From the NCBI GenBank assembly GCA_031002005.1, contig CM061914.1, forward strand, positions 15,920,148 through 15,984,147: a stretch of DNA of 64,000 nucleotides. The letters are read 5' to 3'. The notes beneath the pieces are model-generated. The model worked only from the letters and a program-made list of their open reading frames with translations, searched no databases and had not been told where the DNA came from. Of this stretch, positions 21,901 to 30,075 are shown piece after piece (positions within the stretch are counted from its first letter, which is position 1; each line of letters begins with the position of its first letter). The position numbers and the translations under genes were made by a program. This DNA is from Vandiemenella viatica (taxonomy: Eukaryota; Arthropoda; Insecta; Orthoptera; Morabidae).

Positions 21901-23196
21901 GGGCTTCCCTCGGCCTCTCGCAACCATTTTTGGTTTGCTTGCCGTTAAATGCGCAACTCCCGTTGCCAACGAATCGATGCGTCTCGCTTTCGATTCAACA
22001 TACCGCATTTCTACGGGGCTTACCGTCTTCGAGGCAGACTCGGCTGCTCTCGGATACCTTCTGTCTCGTCGCACAATTCCGTTAGTGGACGGACAATCTC
22101 GCCTTTTCACGGGGCCTACCGTCTTCGAGTCACCCAGTGCCCTCGGAATCCTTCCGTCACGTCTCACAGTTCCTTTAGTGGACGGACAATCTCGCCTTTT
22201 CACGGGGCCTACCGTCTTCGAGTCACCCAGTGCCCTCGGAATCCTTCTGTCACGTCTCACAGTTCCTTTAGTGGACGGACAAACACCATTTCGCGTCGTA
22301 ATCCCTACGACATTTCTCGAGGCAGCGCCTACTGTCCTCGGGAAATTCCCGTTCCATCCCGCAGGTCCGTTAGCGGGCGGACACATACCACGCATCGCAT
22401 TCTCTGCGATACGCTTCTTCCCATCCCGTCTCGCAGGTCCGTTAGCAAGCGGGCATACTTCACCTGATGTCGCAATTCCTACGACACCCTTCTTACCGCT
22501 TCGCTTCACAAGTCCGTTAGTGAACGAGCGACTTTCATCCGATGTCGCAATCCCTGCAACACCTTGCCTAACGCCACGCCTCACAGTTCCGTTAGTGAGC
22601 GTGCGTCTTTCATCCGATGTTGCAATCCCTGCAACACCTTGCCTAACGCCACGCCTCACAGTTCCATTAGTGAGCGTGCGTCTTTCATCCGATGTCGCAA
22701 TCCCTGCAACACCTACTTTCTTAACACAACGCGTCCCACGTTGCGTCATACACGGCCCTTCTTGCGCGGTATACAATCTAATTCGCCTCCTGCGAATATT
22801 CATAACTCTTTTTCCGTAATCTATTACGGCCTTATTTTTCGTTAGAAAATCTCTTCCTAACAAACCCTCGAAAGGCAAATCTATGTTTGCCCCAATTATA
22901 TGAAACTTCTGTTTCAATATCAAACCCTCCGCGGCTTTCAATTCCAGGACTACCGAAGCTTCAGTTTGTACTATATTATTGCTTATCCCCTTAATTCTAA
23001 TTTTTTCTCTATCATTACTTTTTACTGCCCAGTTTATACTATCTCTTTTTACCAAGCTTATCTGTGCCCCACTGTCGGCCAGGAATCTCATCGGATTACG
23101 CCTTGCTTTTTCACATTGCATAGTCACATATTCATTTTTATCTGTGCAGTCTACTTGATACACTTTGTGTGATATGGCGCAATGTGACCGCTCCAT
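18976..23196 (-). CDS. pol: Pol: protease, reverse transcriptase, RNase H, integrase
   Basis: A 1,406-residue polyprotein. The aspartic protease has FLADSGAQISLV (residues 38-49). A repeat-rich linker spans about residues 162-398 (separate entry). The RT shows WRVVIDYRRLND, TTLDLAKGYYQV and FIYLDDVIIF (YLDD near 765). RNase H shows TSDASQDAIGAVL (near 915) and CTDHKPLMW. Integrase has an HHCC finger (HCESCQ near 1109) and catalytic D, D, E positions in IDIVGP, LSDLGSNF and GALERTHR (about 1138, 1200, 1232). A GPY-type C terminus follows (GPYTVVE). The frame is intact. It lies in the -1 frame relative to gag, overlaps gag's end by a few codons upstream of its first ATG, and is probably reached by -1 frameshifting. 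The protein is larger than typical errantiviral Pol because of the linker. Confidence 0.97.
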   Translation of the reverse strand: MERSHCAISHKVYQVDCTDKNEYVTMQCEKARRNPMRFLADSGAQISLVKRDSINWAVKSNDREKIRIKGISNNIVQTEASVVLELKAAEGLILKQKFHIIGANIDLPFEGLLGRDFLTKNKAVIDYGKRVMNIRRRRIRLYTAQEGPCMTQRGTRCVKKVGVAGIATSDERRTLTNGTVRRGVRQGVAGIATSDERRTLTNGTVRRGVRQGVAGIATSDESRSFTNGLVKRSGKKGVVGIATSGEVCPLANGPARRDGKKRIAENAMRGMCPPANGPAGWNGNFPRTVGAASRNVVGITTRNGVCPSTKGTVRRDRRIPRALGDSKTVGPVKRRDCPSTKGTVRRDGRIPRALGDSKTVGPVKRRDCPSTNGIVRRDRRYPRAAESASKTVSPVEMRYVESKARRIDSLATGVAHLTASKPKMVARGRGKPTYAEVVQRGGNLSGGARGAQHYEVTVGPREEKIVKVRITLRNASEAIIPKQEIQPGIYVPEALVSVRNGMCITSMLNTTEKKVKIKNPLITAEEVPEFEKAYVRRIRKERPEVKSRLSRLKENLRVEHLNKEEREALLGICAAYNDVFHLPGDHLGYTEAVKHEIKLLPEAEGKIVRLRPYRIPEAQKEILQAEIEKLLEDDIVIPSDSAWNSPVLIIPKKMDASGKQKWRVVIDYRRLNDLTVNNVFPLPRIDEILDGLGKAKYFTTLDLAKGYYQVLIDEKDQEKTAFSTPYGHYEFKRMPMGLKTAPNTFQKLMNSVLAGLQGEKVFIYLDDVIIFGPTLEEHNARLEDVFERLRKYNLKLQVDKCEFLRKEVTFLGHVLTEEGLKPDQKKVEAVERYPQPTNTTQLKAFLGLSGYYRRFISNYSKIAKPLYELLKKGVAYTWGTKQEEAFQQLKEKLLNPPVLQYPDFRKRFIVTSDASQDAIGAVLSQGEIGKDLPVAYVSRTLNKAEKNYSTIEREMLAICWAVKQFRPYLFGRKFTVCTDHKPLMWVNSITDPSSRLMKFRLKLEEYDYEIVYKSGKRNQVADALSRIRTVEEAEENDNVETAESISANKEEEVGLTQEEKMKILKQYHESPIGCHQGIGRTYARIKKYCTWEGMKADIEQYIRHCESCQKNKITQNKTKMPMEITKTPEHVFERCDIDIVGPMPQTENGNKYLLTFQDALTKFLVVEPIEQQDANTVARVLVERIILRFGIPTVLLSDLGSNFMSDTMKRVCKLLRIEKIHTTSYHPQSNGALERTHRTLTEMLRHYVNREQTNWDTWIPYAVFVFNTTPHSATGYTPHELFFGRICNLPGILQKKPEEVVYNYDDYVIELKERLRAMHQCAREATAQAKEKSKENYDRTQKPVVFKPGDKVLLHDESVRRGRSKKLDSQWRGPYTVVETKGPNVVIELKRNKFTKVHANRLKEFF
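22005..22713 (-). repeat. In-frame tandem repeats in Pol between protease and RT
   Basis: Two kinds of coding minisatellite sit back to back. First come 75-bp (25-residue) units at 22,713-22,639 and 22,638-22,564, almost identical (GVAGIATSDERRTLTNG...), followed by three progressively diverged units to about 22,339. Then come 93-bp (31-residue) units at 22,283-22,191 and 22,190-22,098 that differ at only one or two bases apart from the edge, plus a diverged one at 22,097-22,005. Both unit lengths are multiples of three, so copy number can change without breaking Pol. The encoded stretch is basic (Arg/Lys) and Gly/Thr-rich, without an obvious fold. The high GC of the tract also keeps a 306-codon frame open on the opposite strand, which I regard as a shadow. 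Confidence 0.95.
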
Positions 23197-23204
23197 TACG
23201 CCAC

Positions 23205-24227
23205 CTAACAGTTTACCGATTTTCTATCTTTTTCCTTCCCCGACCATGCATTTTCTCGGCAATCCCGCGCATAATGTCCTTTTCGGTTGCACTTATAGCA
23301 CGTAATTTCACTTGCATACGGTACCTTTTTCTTAAAGGATGCTGTTTGAGCAGCTTGCCTAGCGCTACTTCTCGTTTCCCGCCGCGTTTCCATCATTCTG
23401 ACGGCGTTTTCTTTCTCCATCTTATCTAACTTAGCAAGCACTGCATTTATCGCCTTTTTGTCCAGCTCATCCTCTTTATTAATTATTCCTACACGCCTTT
23501 GCGCCCGACAATCCTTGGCTGTATGCCCAGACTTTTTGCAATTGAAACAGAATGGGGGGTTTTTTCCTTCTACCTTTGGATTCCTGAAGGAATACCGCGA
23601 AACAGGTTTTTCTTTCGCTGAAGCTATCGCACTTTCCTCTGTGGCTGCGATTTCCACAGCTTCAGAAAGGGTTATGGTTTCTCCCCTAGCTCGCACAATA
23701 GTTTTTATCCGGTCATCATACAACTCTTGAATAAATACAGCCCCTCCTAGCTTTAAAACTAGAGCTATGCTTCCCATCAGCTCCTCTTCCGTCATTACAT
23801 TTTTTATTGCTTCTCTGAACTGATGTTGGAGCGCATCTATACGTGAACCCCATTGCGCAATACTCTCCCACGACTCTTGCCTACTAGCAAACATTTTACA
23901 TGCATAAAAATCAAGAGTTCTCTTGCTGCCATAATTTTCTAACAAGATTGCACGAACTGCCGGCCAGGTGGTAGTCAGATCCCTGACAAGAAGTTTACTC
24001 CTAGGTGCCCCTACTATTTTTGCCTTCACAAACTTTAATAAAATTTCTTTTTGTTCCGGCACAATTAATTCGAATGCTGAATCTACATTATCCAACCACT
24101 CATTTAATCTCGTCTTTTCTCCGTCAAAAGAATCTGGGATCAATTTTATCACTTCATTCAAACTAATGTACTGCCTGTGGGTTGACGACTGCGCGCCCTG
24201 ACTGCCCGACACTGCTTCGTTAGGCAT
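23205..24227 (-). CDS. gag: Gag: structural polyprotein with two zinc knuckles
   Basis: 340 residues. An N-terminal matrix/capsid-like region runs to about residue 200 (SFDGEKTRLNEWLDNVDSAF; LLENYGSKRTLDFYACKMF; a capsid-like order common in gypsy Gags). Two CCHC knuckles follow, CFNCKKSGHTAKDC (about 226-239) and CYKCNRKGHYARDC (about 310-323), with a charged segment between. The frame is intact and closes 9 nt before the Pol ATG, with Pol in the -1 frame. Knuckles bind the genomic RNA in retroelements that have them. The start at 24,227 is chosen because the frame is closed by a TGA at 24,246-24,248 just upstream. Confidence 0.93.
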   Translation of the reverse strand: MPNEAVSGSQGAQSSTHRQYISLNEVIKLIPDSFDGEKTRLNEWLDNVDSAFELIVPEQKEILLKFVKAKIVGAPRSKLLVRDLTTTWPAVRAILLENYGSKRTLDFYACKMFASRQESWESIAQWGSRIDALQHQFREAIKNVMTEEELMGSIALVLKLGGAVFIQELYDDRIKTIVRARGETITLSEAVEIAATEESAIASAKEKPVSRYSFRNPKVEGKNPPFCFNCKKSGHTAKDCRAQRRVGIINKEDELDKKAINAVLAKLDKMEKENAVRMMETRRETRSSARQAAQTASFKKKVPYASEITCYKCNRKGHYARDCRENAWSGKEKDRKSVNC

Positions 24228-24243
24228 GCTTATAATTTTGCTT

Positions 24244-24252
24244 TCTCACCTG
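24244..24252 (-). promoter_or_regulatory. Candidate 5' splice donor in the leader
   Basis: CAG/GTGAGA on the minus strand (junction between 24,250 and 24,249) is close to the consensus donor and lies just before gag, where errantivirus env mRNAs are usually spliced from. Its natural partner is the acceptor-like site at 18,969. Confidence 0.5.
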
Positions 24253-24689
24253 CTGAAATCAACGTGCTGTGTAGCGATGAGATGTGGCGTTGCTCCCGAC
24301 GTGACGTCGTTGGCGTGTTGACGCGCGCTGTCCGCTCGACTGCGAAGTTCTGCTGTGCTGGTATCAATCGGCTGCCGGCTGCTGGCGACAGCTGCTACCT
24401 GTTGCTCCCGACCGGTGTTGATCTGCTGCTGGCGACGGCGCCCCAGCTGTGTTTCGGCAGCGTTGCTATCAATCAGCGTCCCGCGTGATGTCGCGTACCG
24501 CTCCCCGTAGACGACCAATGGATCCTCTTCTTTTCTTCCAATGTCGCCTCGTTGCGCAATCTCGCTAGTCGGCTTCGTGCTCAAAGCCGTCAGTCTTTTC
24601 CTGACTTCGGGCTGAGAATCTCTGAAAACCCTACTCCTATTCCTCGAACTGCGGCCTGTAATCGCTGTACGTACTGACCTATGGGCCAA
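24246..24689 (-). CDS. Leader open frame upstream of gag, in the gag frame
   Basis: 147 codons in the 5' leader. The product is Arg-, Ser-, Thr- and Gln-rich and resembles nothing I know. It is in the same frame as gag and separated from it by one TGA and six codons. The TGA overlaps a splice donor-like site. It could be a translated upstream ORF, a readthrough extension of Gag or a chance frame. Confidence 0.3.
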   Translation of the reverse strand: MAHRSVRTAITGRSSRNRSRVFRDSQPEVRKRLTALSTKPTSEIAQRGDIGRKEEDPLVVYGERYATSRGTLIDSNAAETQLGRRRQQQINTGREQQVAAVASSRQPIDTSTAELRSRADSARQHANDVTSGATPHLIATQHVDFSR

Positions 24690-24768
24690 GATTGGCTAAA
24701 ACTCTGTCAGTCGTCTTACTGGTTTTGTGGCTTTTCCGGCCAAACACTCGTAGCTTTCCTAGGCCTCA

Positions 24769-24785
24769 CCCCACACCTGACACCA
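24769..24785 (-). promoter_or_regulatory. Primer-binding site, tRNA-Leu-like
   Basis: TGGTGTCAGGTGTGGGG on the minus strand matches the complement of animal tRNA-Leu 3' ends (TGGTGTCAGAAGTGGG type) at all but about two positions. It lies 18 nt inside the LTR, further than usual. Confidence 0.7.
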
Positions 24786-24803
24786 AGAAAATAAAGGGGT
24801 CTC

Positions 24804-25539
24804 TGTTGTGTCCTGTTGTGCAACAGAGAGCTGAAAAGACTCAGAAGCTGAAACAAGTGGGTATCGATTTTTACAATTCGGGAACTCGGATAGGAAGAGT
24901 TCAGGAGAAATAAATTCAAGAACACAAAAGGTTATGATGAACACACTTGTGACTCACGAAGCCGACAATCTCTCACTGAGAATACTCAGAAATTACGAGA
25001 GGTACCTATTCCTCATCAGAATCGTCAGATTCTGGAAACATCATAATCGCTGGTTCCTCTGGAAACTCTCCGGTTGCCAGACTACACCGGAAACACCAGT
25101 CTAGAAGTATGAGAAACCTAAAGGAAAGATACCACCCCTCGGGAGTAACTAGCGTGGGCCCCTCTATCTGCTGGTCCGTCATCTACCAAGAACCAAAGAC
25201 TTGAAGATCCTATCAGTCAACAACGGCGACTACGGTAACAGTTGTACACGTTGTCTTCTCCGCTGTGTTGATTACTGGCTGGCTCACTCGCCGACTCTCG
25301 GAGACCGAAGACCTCCTCTCCGCTGCGGCGAGCTCTTTTTTATAGCTGCCCGTGACGCGCTCCGCTGCCCTACGCGACCTTCTGGAAGCTTACGCTCGGA
25401 TTTCGTCACCCACGCGCCACGCAGCCCTCTGTCTGATGCAACCCTAGCCTCACACGCGTTCACTGTTGGCTTCCCTTTACTACCTATTGCACCATCTTAA
25501 CACTTGGGCATTAGGCGTTACTTTTAACACTTCGTAACA
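24804..25539 (-). repeat. 5' LTR of the errantivirus-like element
   Basis: 736 bp and near-identical to 15,649-16,384. The TATA-like run is at 25,344-25,336. Flanked outside by AGTT. Confidence 0.95.
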
Positions 25540-25608
25540 AGTTTTCTATATCCAATTCTGGCAATGAAACTCCAAGTCCACGCGTACGAAGTCGCGGGTA
25601 ACAGCTAG
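25540..25608 (+). mobile_element. Helitron-like 3' end interrupted by the errantivirus-like element
   Basis: The sequence ends CGCGTACGAAGTCGCGGGTAACAG then CTAG followed by T. This is the CTRR-T terminus with a short GC-rich inverted repeat (CGCG...CGCG) just inside it that insect Helitrons show. The 5' part would lie left of 15,649 and I cannot place its start. Confidence 0.5.
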
Positions 25609-26520
25609 TAAATACAAAAAAGTCAATTGCTTTGGCGTAATTTATTTATTAATATTATCAGCAATTGAGAGAAAAAAATGATCCACAACATCCAGATATT
25701 AAAGCTCAGGATTGTATTTACCAGAACCTGTTTTTTCGTATGTAAACCTGTATGTGGCTTTTTACGGAATTGTTGTTTCAGTAATATTTATCTTTATATT
25801 AAAAACACATATGTTCAAAAATTAATCAATGATCACATTATAACTGCCATATTGTTTTCAAAGACGTTTTGCGAAGTAAAGAAGTTTAAAAAAAAGCACA
25901 TCAGACAACCCAATACCTATTTTTTTAATTCTAATTTTTAAATGTTTTACATTTAAAAATGTTGTATTTAAGATAACGACTTTTTACTATAAAAGTGATA
26001 TTTAACGCTTATCTTCAAAATAAAATACCTTTCATTAATAAATATACTTGCATTTACTTATTTCTCCAATATTATATTACCATTCTGTACTGACCATGGA
26101 GAATTGTTAGTTTAAAGATACAAGAGTTCTTTGCTCCAACCAAATAGAAACTTGATTTACATCAGTCATTTTGCTGGTTCCTGAAAAGTCTACGAGATAG
26201 TTAGTGCCGTTTCCGAGATATCAAATACAAGAATTTTTGGTGGTAAGACATCTATTTAGATAAACTTGAAGAACAAAACGTTAGCTAAATATGAAATTTT
26301 ATCAAAATAGTTAGAGCCATTTCCGAGATAGCAATTATGTCCAAGGATTGCTCGTTTGAACATATAGATAGAACGCAATCAGTAACCGATATGATAATCA
26401 CTGAAGGGAAAGAGGTAGCTTAGAAAGTGGTGCTATGTTTGACAAGATATATTAACAGTCAGGCTTGGGAGAACTTATCGGTGACTATGGCAACACCATA
26501 GAGATCCACGGGATAAGCGG
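25609..26520. other. AT-rich region, no gene
   Basis: No supported coding frame. AGTTAGTGCCGTTTCCGAGA near 26,200 and its near-copy AGTTAGAGCCATTTCCGAGA near 26,310 form a short direct repeat. Confidence 0.5.
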
Positions 26521-26524
26521 AGTT

Positions 26525-28195
26525 ATAACCAATATTCCCGCAAAGTGCGAAACGGGCTCCATGAATGAAGAGTCGGAAAATGGGAGAACCGAATATCTAC
26601 TCTCCTGCTGCAGAACAGGGATACGTGGGAACTAATACGCGCCCTGAAGGAACCACGCCAACCCAAAATAGCACTAACAGGGCCCACAGGACCAGCTGCA
26701 AAGGCGGAACTACTAGCGGACCAATTCGCTGAGCGGTACCAGCCACGAGCAAGCCAACAAGCTAACGGAAAAAATTGCAAGGGACATATGAGTACCGAAC
26801 CTTCAGCCCTTCCTAAACTGACAAAGCCGGGGTAAATCAGGAACAGTATCCAAAAACTAGCGAACAAGAAATCATCAGGTGCCGATGGGATTTCCAATGC
26901 CCACTTGAAGCACCTTCCGAAAAAGGTAACAAGAATCATCAACTCCTGTATGCAGCGAACCTACTTTCCCGCCGTATGGAAAACGGAAAGTAATAGCTAT
27001 CCCAAAACGAGGGAAAAATTTAACCAGTACAGCTAATTACCGACCAATTAGTCTTCTTAGCTCTACATCCAAAATCATGGAGCGTATCATCTTAAGGTGC
27101 CTCCAAGAGCAAGTAACTAGAGAGCAGAGTATGTGTACAGAACAATACGGTTTCCAACCGAGGGTATCAGCCACGTGCCAACTGCTCCGGCTAACCGAAG
27201 ACATCAGCCATGGCCTGAATATCGGCAGCGACACTGCATCAGTTTTTCTAGACGTCGAAAGGGCCTATGACCGAGTTTGGCACGCAAAACTATTACAGAA
27301 ACTACGACAACAAACAACGATTCTGGACTGTTACGTTAAATTCATTGGTAGCTACCTGACAAATAGAAGATTCTTCGTGGCAGCTGACGGCTACAAAACC
27401 TCAACGCATCCAATGTGCACTGGAATTCCACAAGGCTCCATCATTTCTCCGCTCCTATTTAATATTTATGTCAACGATTTTCCAACAGCACCCAATGTGA
27501 AGTTGGCTCAATTTTCTGATGACACAGTAATTTACACAACCGGAAGAGACTATTTGGCTAATATCAAGAGACTCCAGCGAATTATAAAAATGATAGAAAA
27601 ATGGTCCCAGGCCAACAATATTAGTATCGACCCAGAGAAGAGTGCTGCTGCATATTTTACAAAAAGCGACAACTCCTCGAGATCCAGTTACAAATGTCAG
27701 GTCGCCAAATCCCCTGGCGAGTTAATCATCGCTACCTAGGAGTAATACTTGACAGAGGGCTGACCTTTCGCCAACACATACAGGAGAAAAGAAAAAAAGG
27801 TATAGCCATACTTCTCAACATGTATCCCATATTGAAAAGCAGAAACCTAACCATGGAAACAAAACTAAGAGTCTACCGTTCAGTCATATTACAAGCTCTA
27901 CTGTATGGATGCCAAGCATGGGACACCGCATGAAAACTAACTTAGGAATCATACAACGAGTACAGAACAGATTTTTAGAAACAATACTCAACTTACCAAG
28001 ATATGCCCCAATAGAAGAAATTCATGCGATAAAGTCTACAAGAAAAATTGTCGACGAAATCAGAAGAGTAACCCAAGACTTTTACAATAGAATTGATGAA
28101 CACAGACAAAAAGAAAACATACTCAACAACCTAGGAAGACTACAATCAGAGCCATGGCACAGATATAAAGTACCAAGAAGCATCCTAGCCTAACA
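26525..28195 (+). pseudogene. Jockey-type LINE ORF2 fragment (reverse transcriptase)
   Basis: Plus-strand translation gives the RT N-terminal region in broken frames (KKSSGADGISNAHLKHLP near 26,870). From 27,077 a 220-codon frame carries motif A SVFLDVERAYDRVWHAKLL, CTGIPQGSIISPLLFNIY and FSDDTVIY, where the usual YADD reads FSDD and keeps both aspartates. A frameshift near 27,700 leads to HRYLGVILDRGLTFRQHI and LLYGCQAW. Another near 27,930 leads to IQRVQNRFLETILNLPRY and the end of ORF2 at 28,193. The endonuclease is missing, so the copy is 5'-truncated. It is unrelated in detail to the LINE at 1-2,420. Confidence 0.88.
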
Positions 28196-29861
28196 ATCTA
28201 ATACTGCAGAAGAACCCTAGTTGCGGTTTTAAATAAGTTCAAAACACCAGAGCCATTTTCCCCCAAATGTGATAATAAAAGAGTGCCCCCAAACAAAGCT
28301 TAACCTGACCCAGTAAATTAGGCTGCAAATGCGGCGGTATTTCAATAATATTATAAAAAAAAATAGAAATATAAATAGATCAACTTAAAAGCTTGGGAGA
28401 ACGGGGGAAGAACGAAGTGCAGCTCGCAGGAAGGAAGAGACGACCATGGCCATACACACGAGTAAACAGTTGTGTTCAGGCATGAGGCTTTGATTTTTAG
28501 GTAAACGAATAAGTTGCTAACATCAAGCAGTTTATTTATGGCTGCGCCCAATAGATGACAGTATATAAACATATTAAGTAAATACGAGAAGAGTTTAAGT
28601 TTAAAACGCGTATAGTCTACTATAAAATTTCCTAAGCTCACTCATTCGCTCACCTCGGTAGCTATTGGCTGGAGAACGGTGTCACGTGTCAGCTTTCACC
28701 CGCAAATAATAGCTACCAGAGATATCATTGGAAGAAATTTAATAGCTAAGCAACTGTTGCCAAAATAATTGCCATAATACATTCATTAAGTTAGATATTC
28801 GTAGCATTCCATAGTTAAAATAATATCGATAAACGTAACGGTTGAAAAAAAATTGGAACTGCTTTTCAGTAACATGTTGCTAATGAAAGCAACATAAAAG
28901 AAAAAAAAATACTCATGGTCTCTGCTGTAATAACGAATGCCAGTTGTCATTCCAGCCTAGAATAATTTTCAATTTAATTAAAACTTACGCTAATGTTGCT
29001 GCTTGACCAAAGTTTATACATTACGATTTATTTACTTTTTAGTGGCCATTTTAGTTAGTGGTTTTTGTTCATGTTCGCTGTACGTGAGTTATATTTCGTC
29101 TGATGACCACTTTAAACAACCTAATGTTACCGAATCGAGTATCCTGGCAATTCATTTCTTCACAGTTGCTCAACTGTTTAGTAATCTGGAATCTGTATCA
29201 AGTTCTCTGGGCGTTACAGACACTATGACCAAAGATTACACTAGAATGCCACGCCTCAATAACAACAACATGATGTTTTTAATTTTACAGACTGAACTTT
29301 AAGCGTCAAATAAAATTCAAGTTTATATTTCAACATGTCCGAGTCTACGACCTTTGACACAATTATACTATAGTGCGATCATCCCTGTCCGTGATTAACA
29401 CATACGCCTATTAATACTTCTGAGGTTTTCAAGCTGAAGAGATTTTATCATCGCCAAGGGTGAAACACAGGTCATTTTCGTATTTCGTGAGATCAGGTTA
29501 ACTTGTCATAATCTTTCCTTTGACGCTAAAAGCCATAACTATTCTAGACACGTGACATTACGCAAAAAAAGAAGAAAAAAAAGGTGACGGGCTTACACTA
29601 ATACATAAATAACCACGGCGGTATCAGTTAGCACAAATCACGTGCATGATACGTCATCAAACGATGGGAAATAATTTTTTTTTCTTTTTTAAGTATTGGG
29701 TGGTATAAAAGGTTTTCCTTTGATTGATGGTCGGGTCGAGATTTGAGACTTTGCCTCTCTGTAATCCACTACAGAATGCTTGATGTTTGATACTCAAAGA
29801 TGGGTAAACTGTTATAAGTGTCATCTTAGAATTGCACTTAATGAATCGAATATGTTCGCGA
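28196..29861. other. No recognised gene
   Basis: AT-rich sequence with a few short open frames. A 99-codon plus frame at 29,003-29,302 begins with a hydrophobic stretch but has no further support. Confidence 0.45.
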
Positions 29862-30075
29862 CGGAGCGTGGTGAGTGAGCGGTGACGCTCTGGCTTCGCT
29901 TTCTGGAGGAAACGGGTTCGAATCCTCACCCGACCGTCCATGGTTTCCCCCAATTACCCTAGGTGAATTCCGGGTTGTTTACTTCGAAAGCCCATAGCCT
30001 TGAATGACCTCGACATCAACGAAGTCCAGTCAGTTGGTTTTGTAGTGGCTTATGTATGCCATGGAGAGAAGTTTT
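29862..30075 (+). mobile_element. tRNA-derived SINE
   Basis: An A-box-like GTGAGTGAGCGGTGACGC is followed about 45 bp later by a B-box GGGTTCGAATCCTC. The family body follows, starting CCATGGTTTCCCCCAATTAC and including GAATGACCTCGACATC, which is shared with the copy near 51.3 kb. Confidence 0.7.

Larger units (their letters stand above)
15649..25539 (-). mobile_element. Complete errantivirus-type gypsy (Ty3) element with gag, pol and env
   Basis: The element is 9,891 bp and runs on the minus strand. Its parts, in element order, are 5' LTR, tRNA-Leu-like primer site, leader with a 147-codon open frame, gag, pol, env, polypurine tract and 3' LTR. The target duplication AGTT stands at 15,645-15,648 and 25,540-25,543. 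The two 736-bp LTRs differ at only two positions that I can find (15,773/24,928 and 15,868/25,023), so insertion was very recent. All three main frames are open from start to stop. Insect errantiviruses are Ty3/gypsy elements that carry an env gene and can behave like endogenous retroviruses. Whether this copy is active cannot be told from sequence. Confidence 0.95.

Noticed and set aside
22005..22713. CRISPR-like repeat array
   Set aside because: Units are contiguous without unique spacers and are translated in frame within Pol.
21899..22819. 306-codon plus-strand open frame
   Set aside because: It lies opposite the repeat tract of Pol and is kept open by the same repeats. The minus frame has protease and RT on either side.
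29003..29302. 99-codon frame with a hydrophobic start, possible secreted protein
   Set aside because: Composition is what AT-rich DNA gives. There is no motif, neighbour or codon bias to support it.
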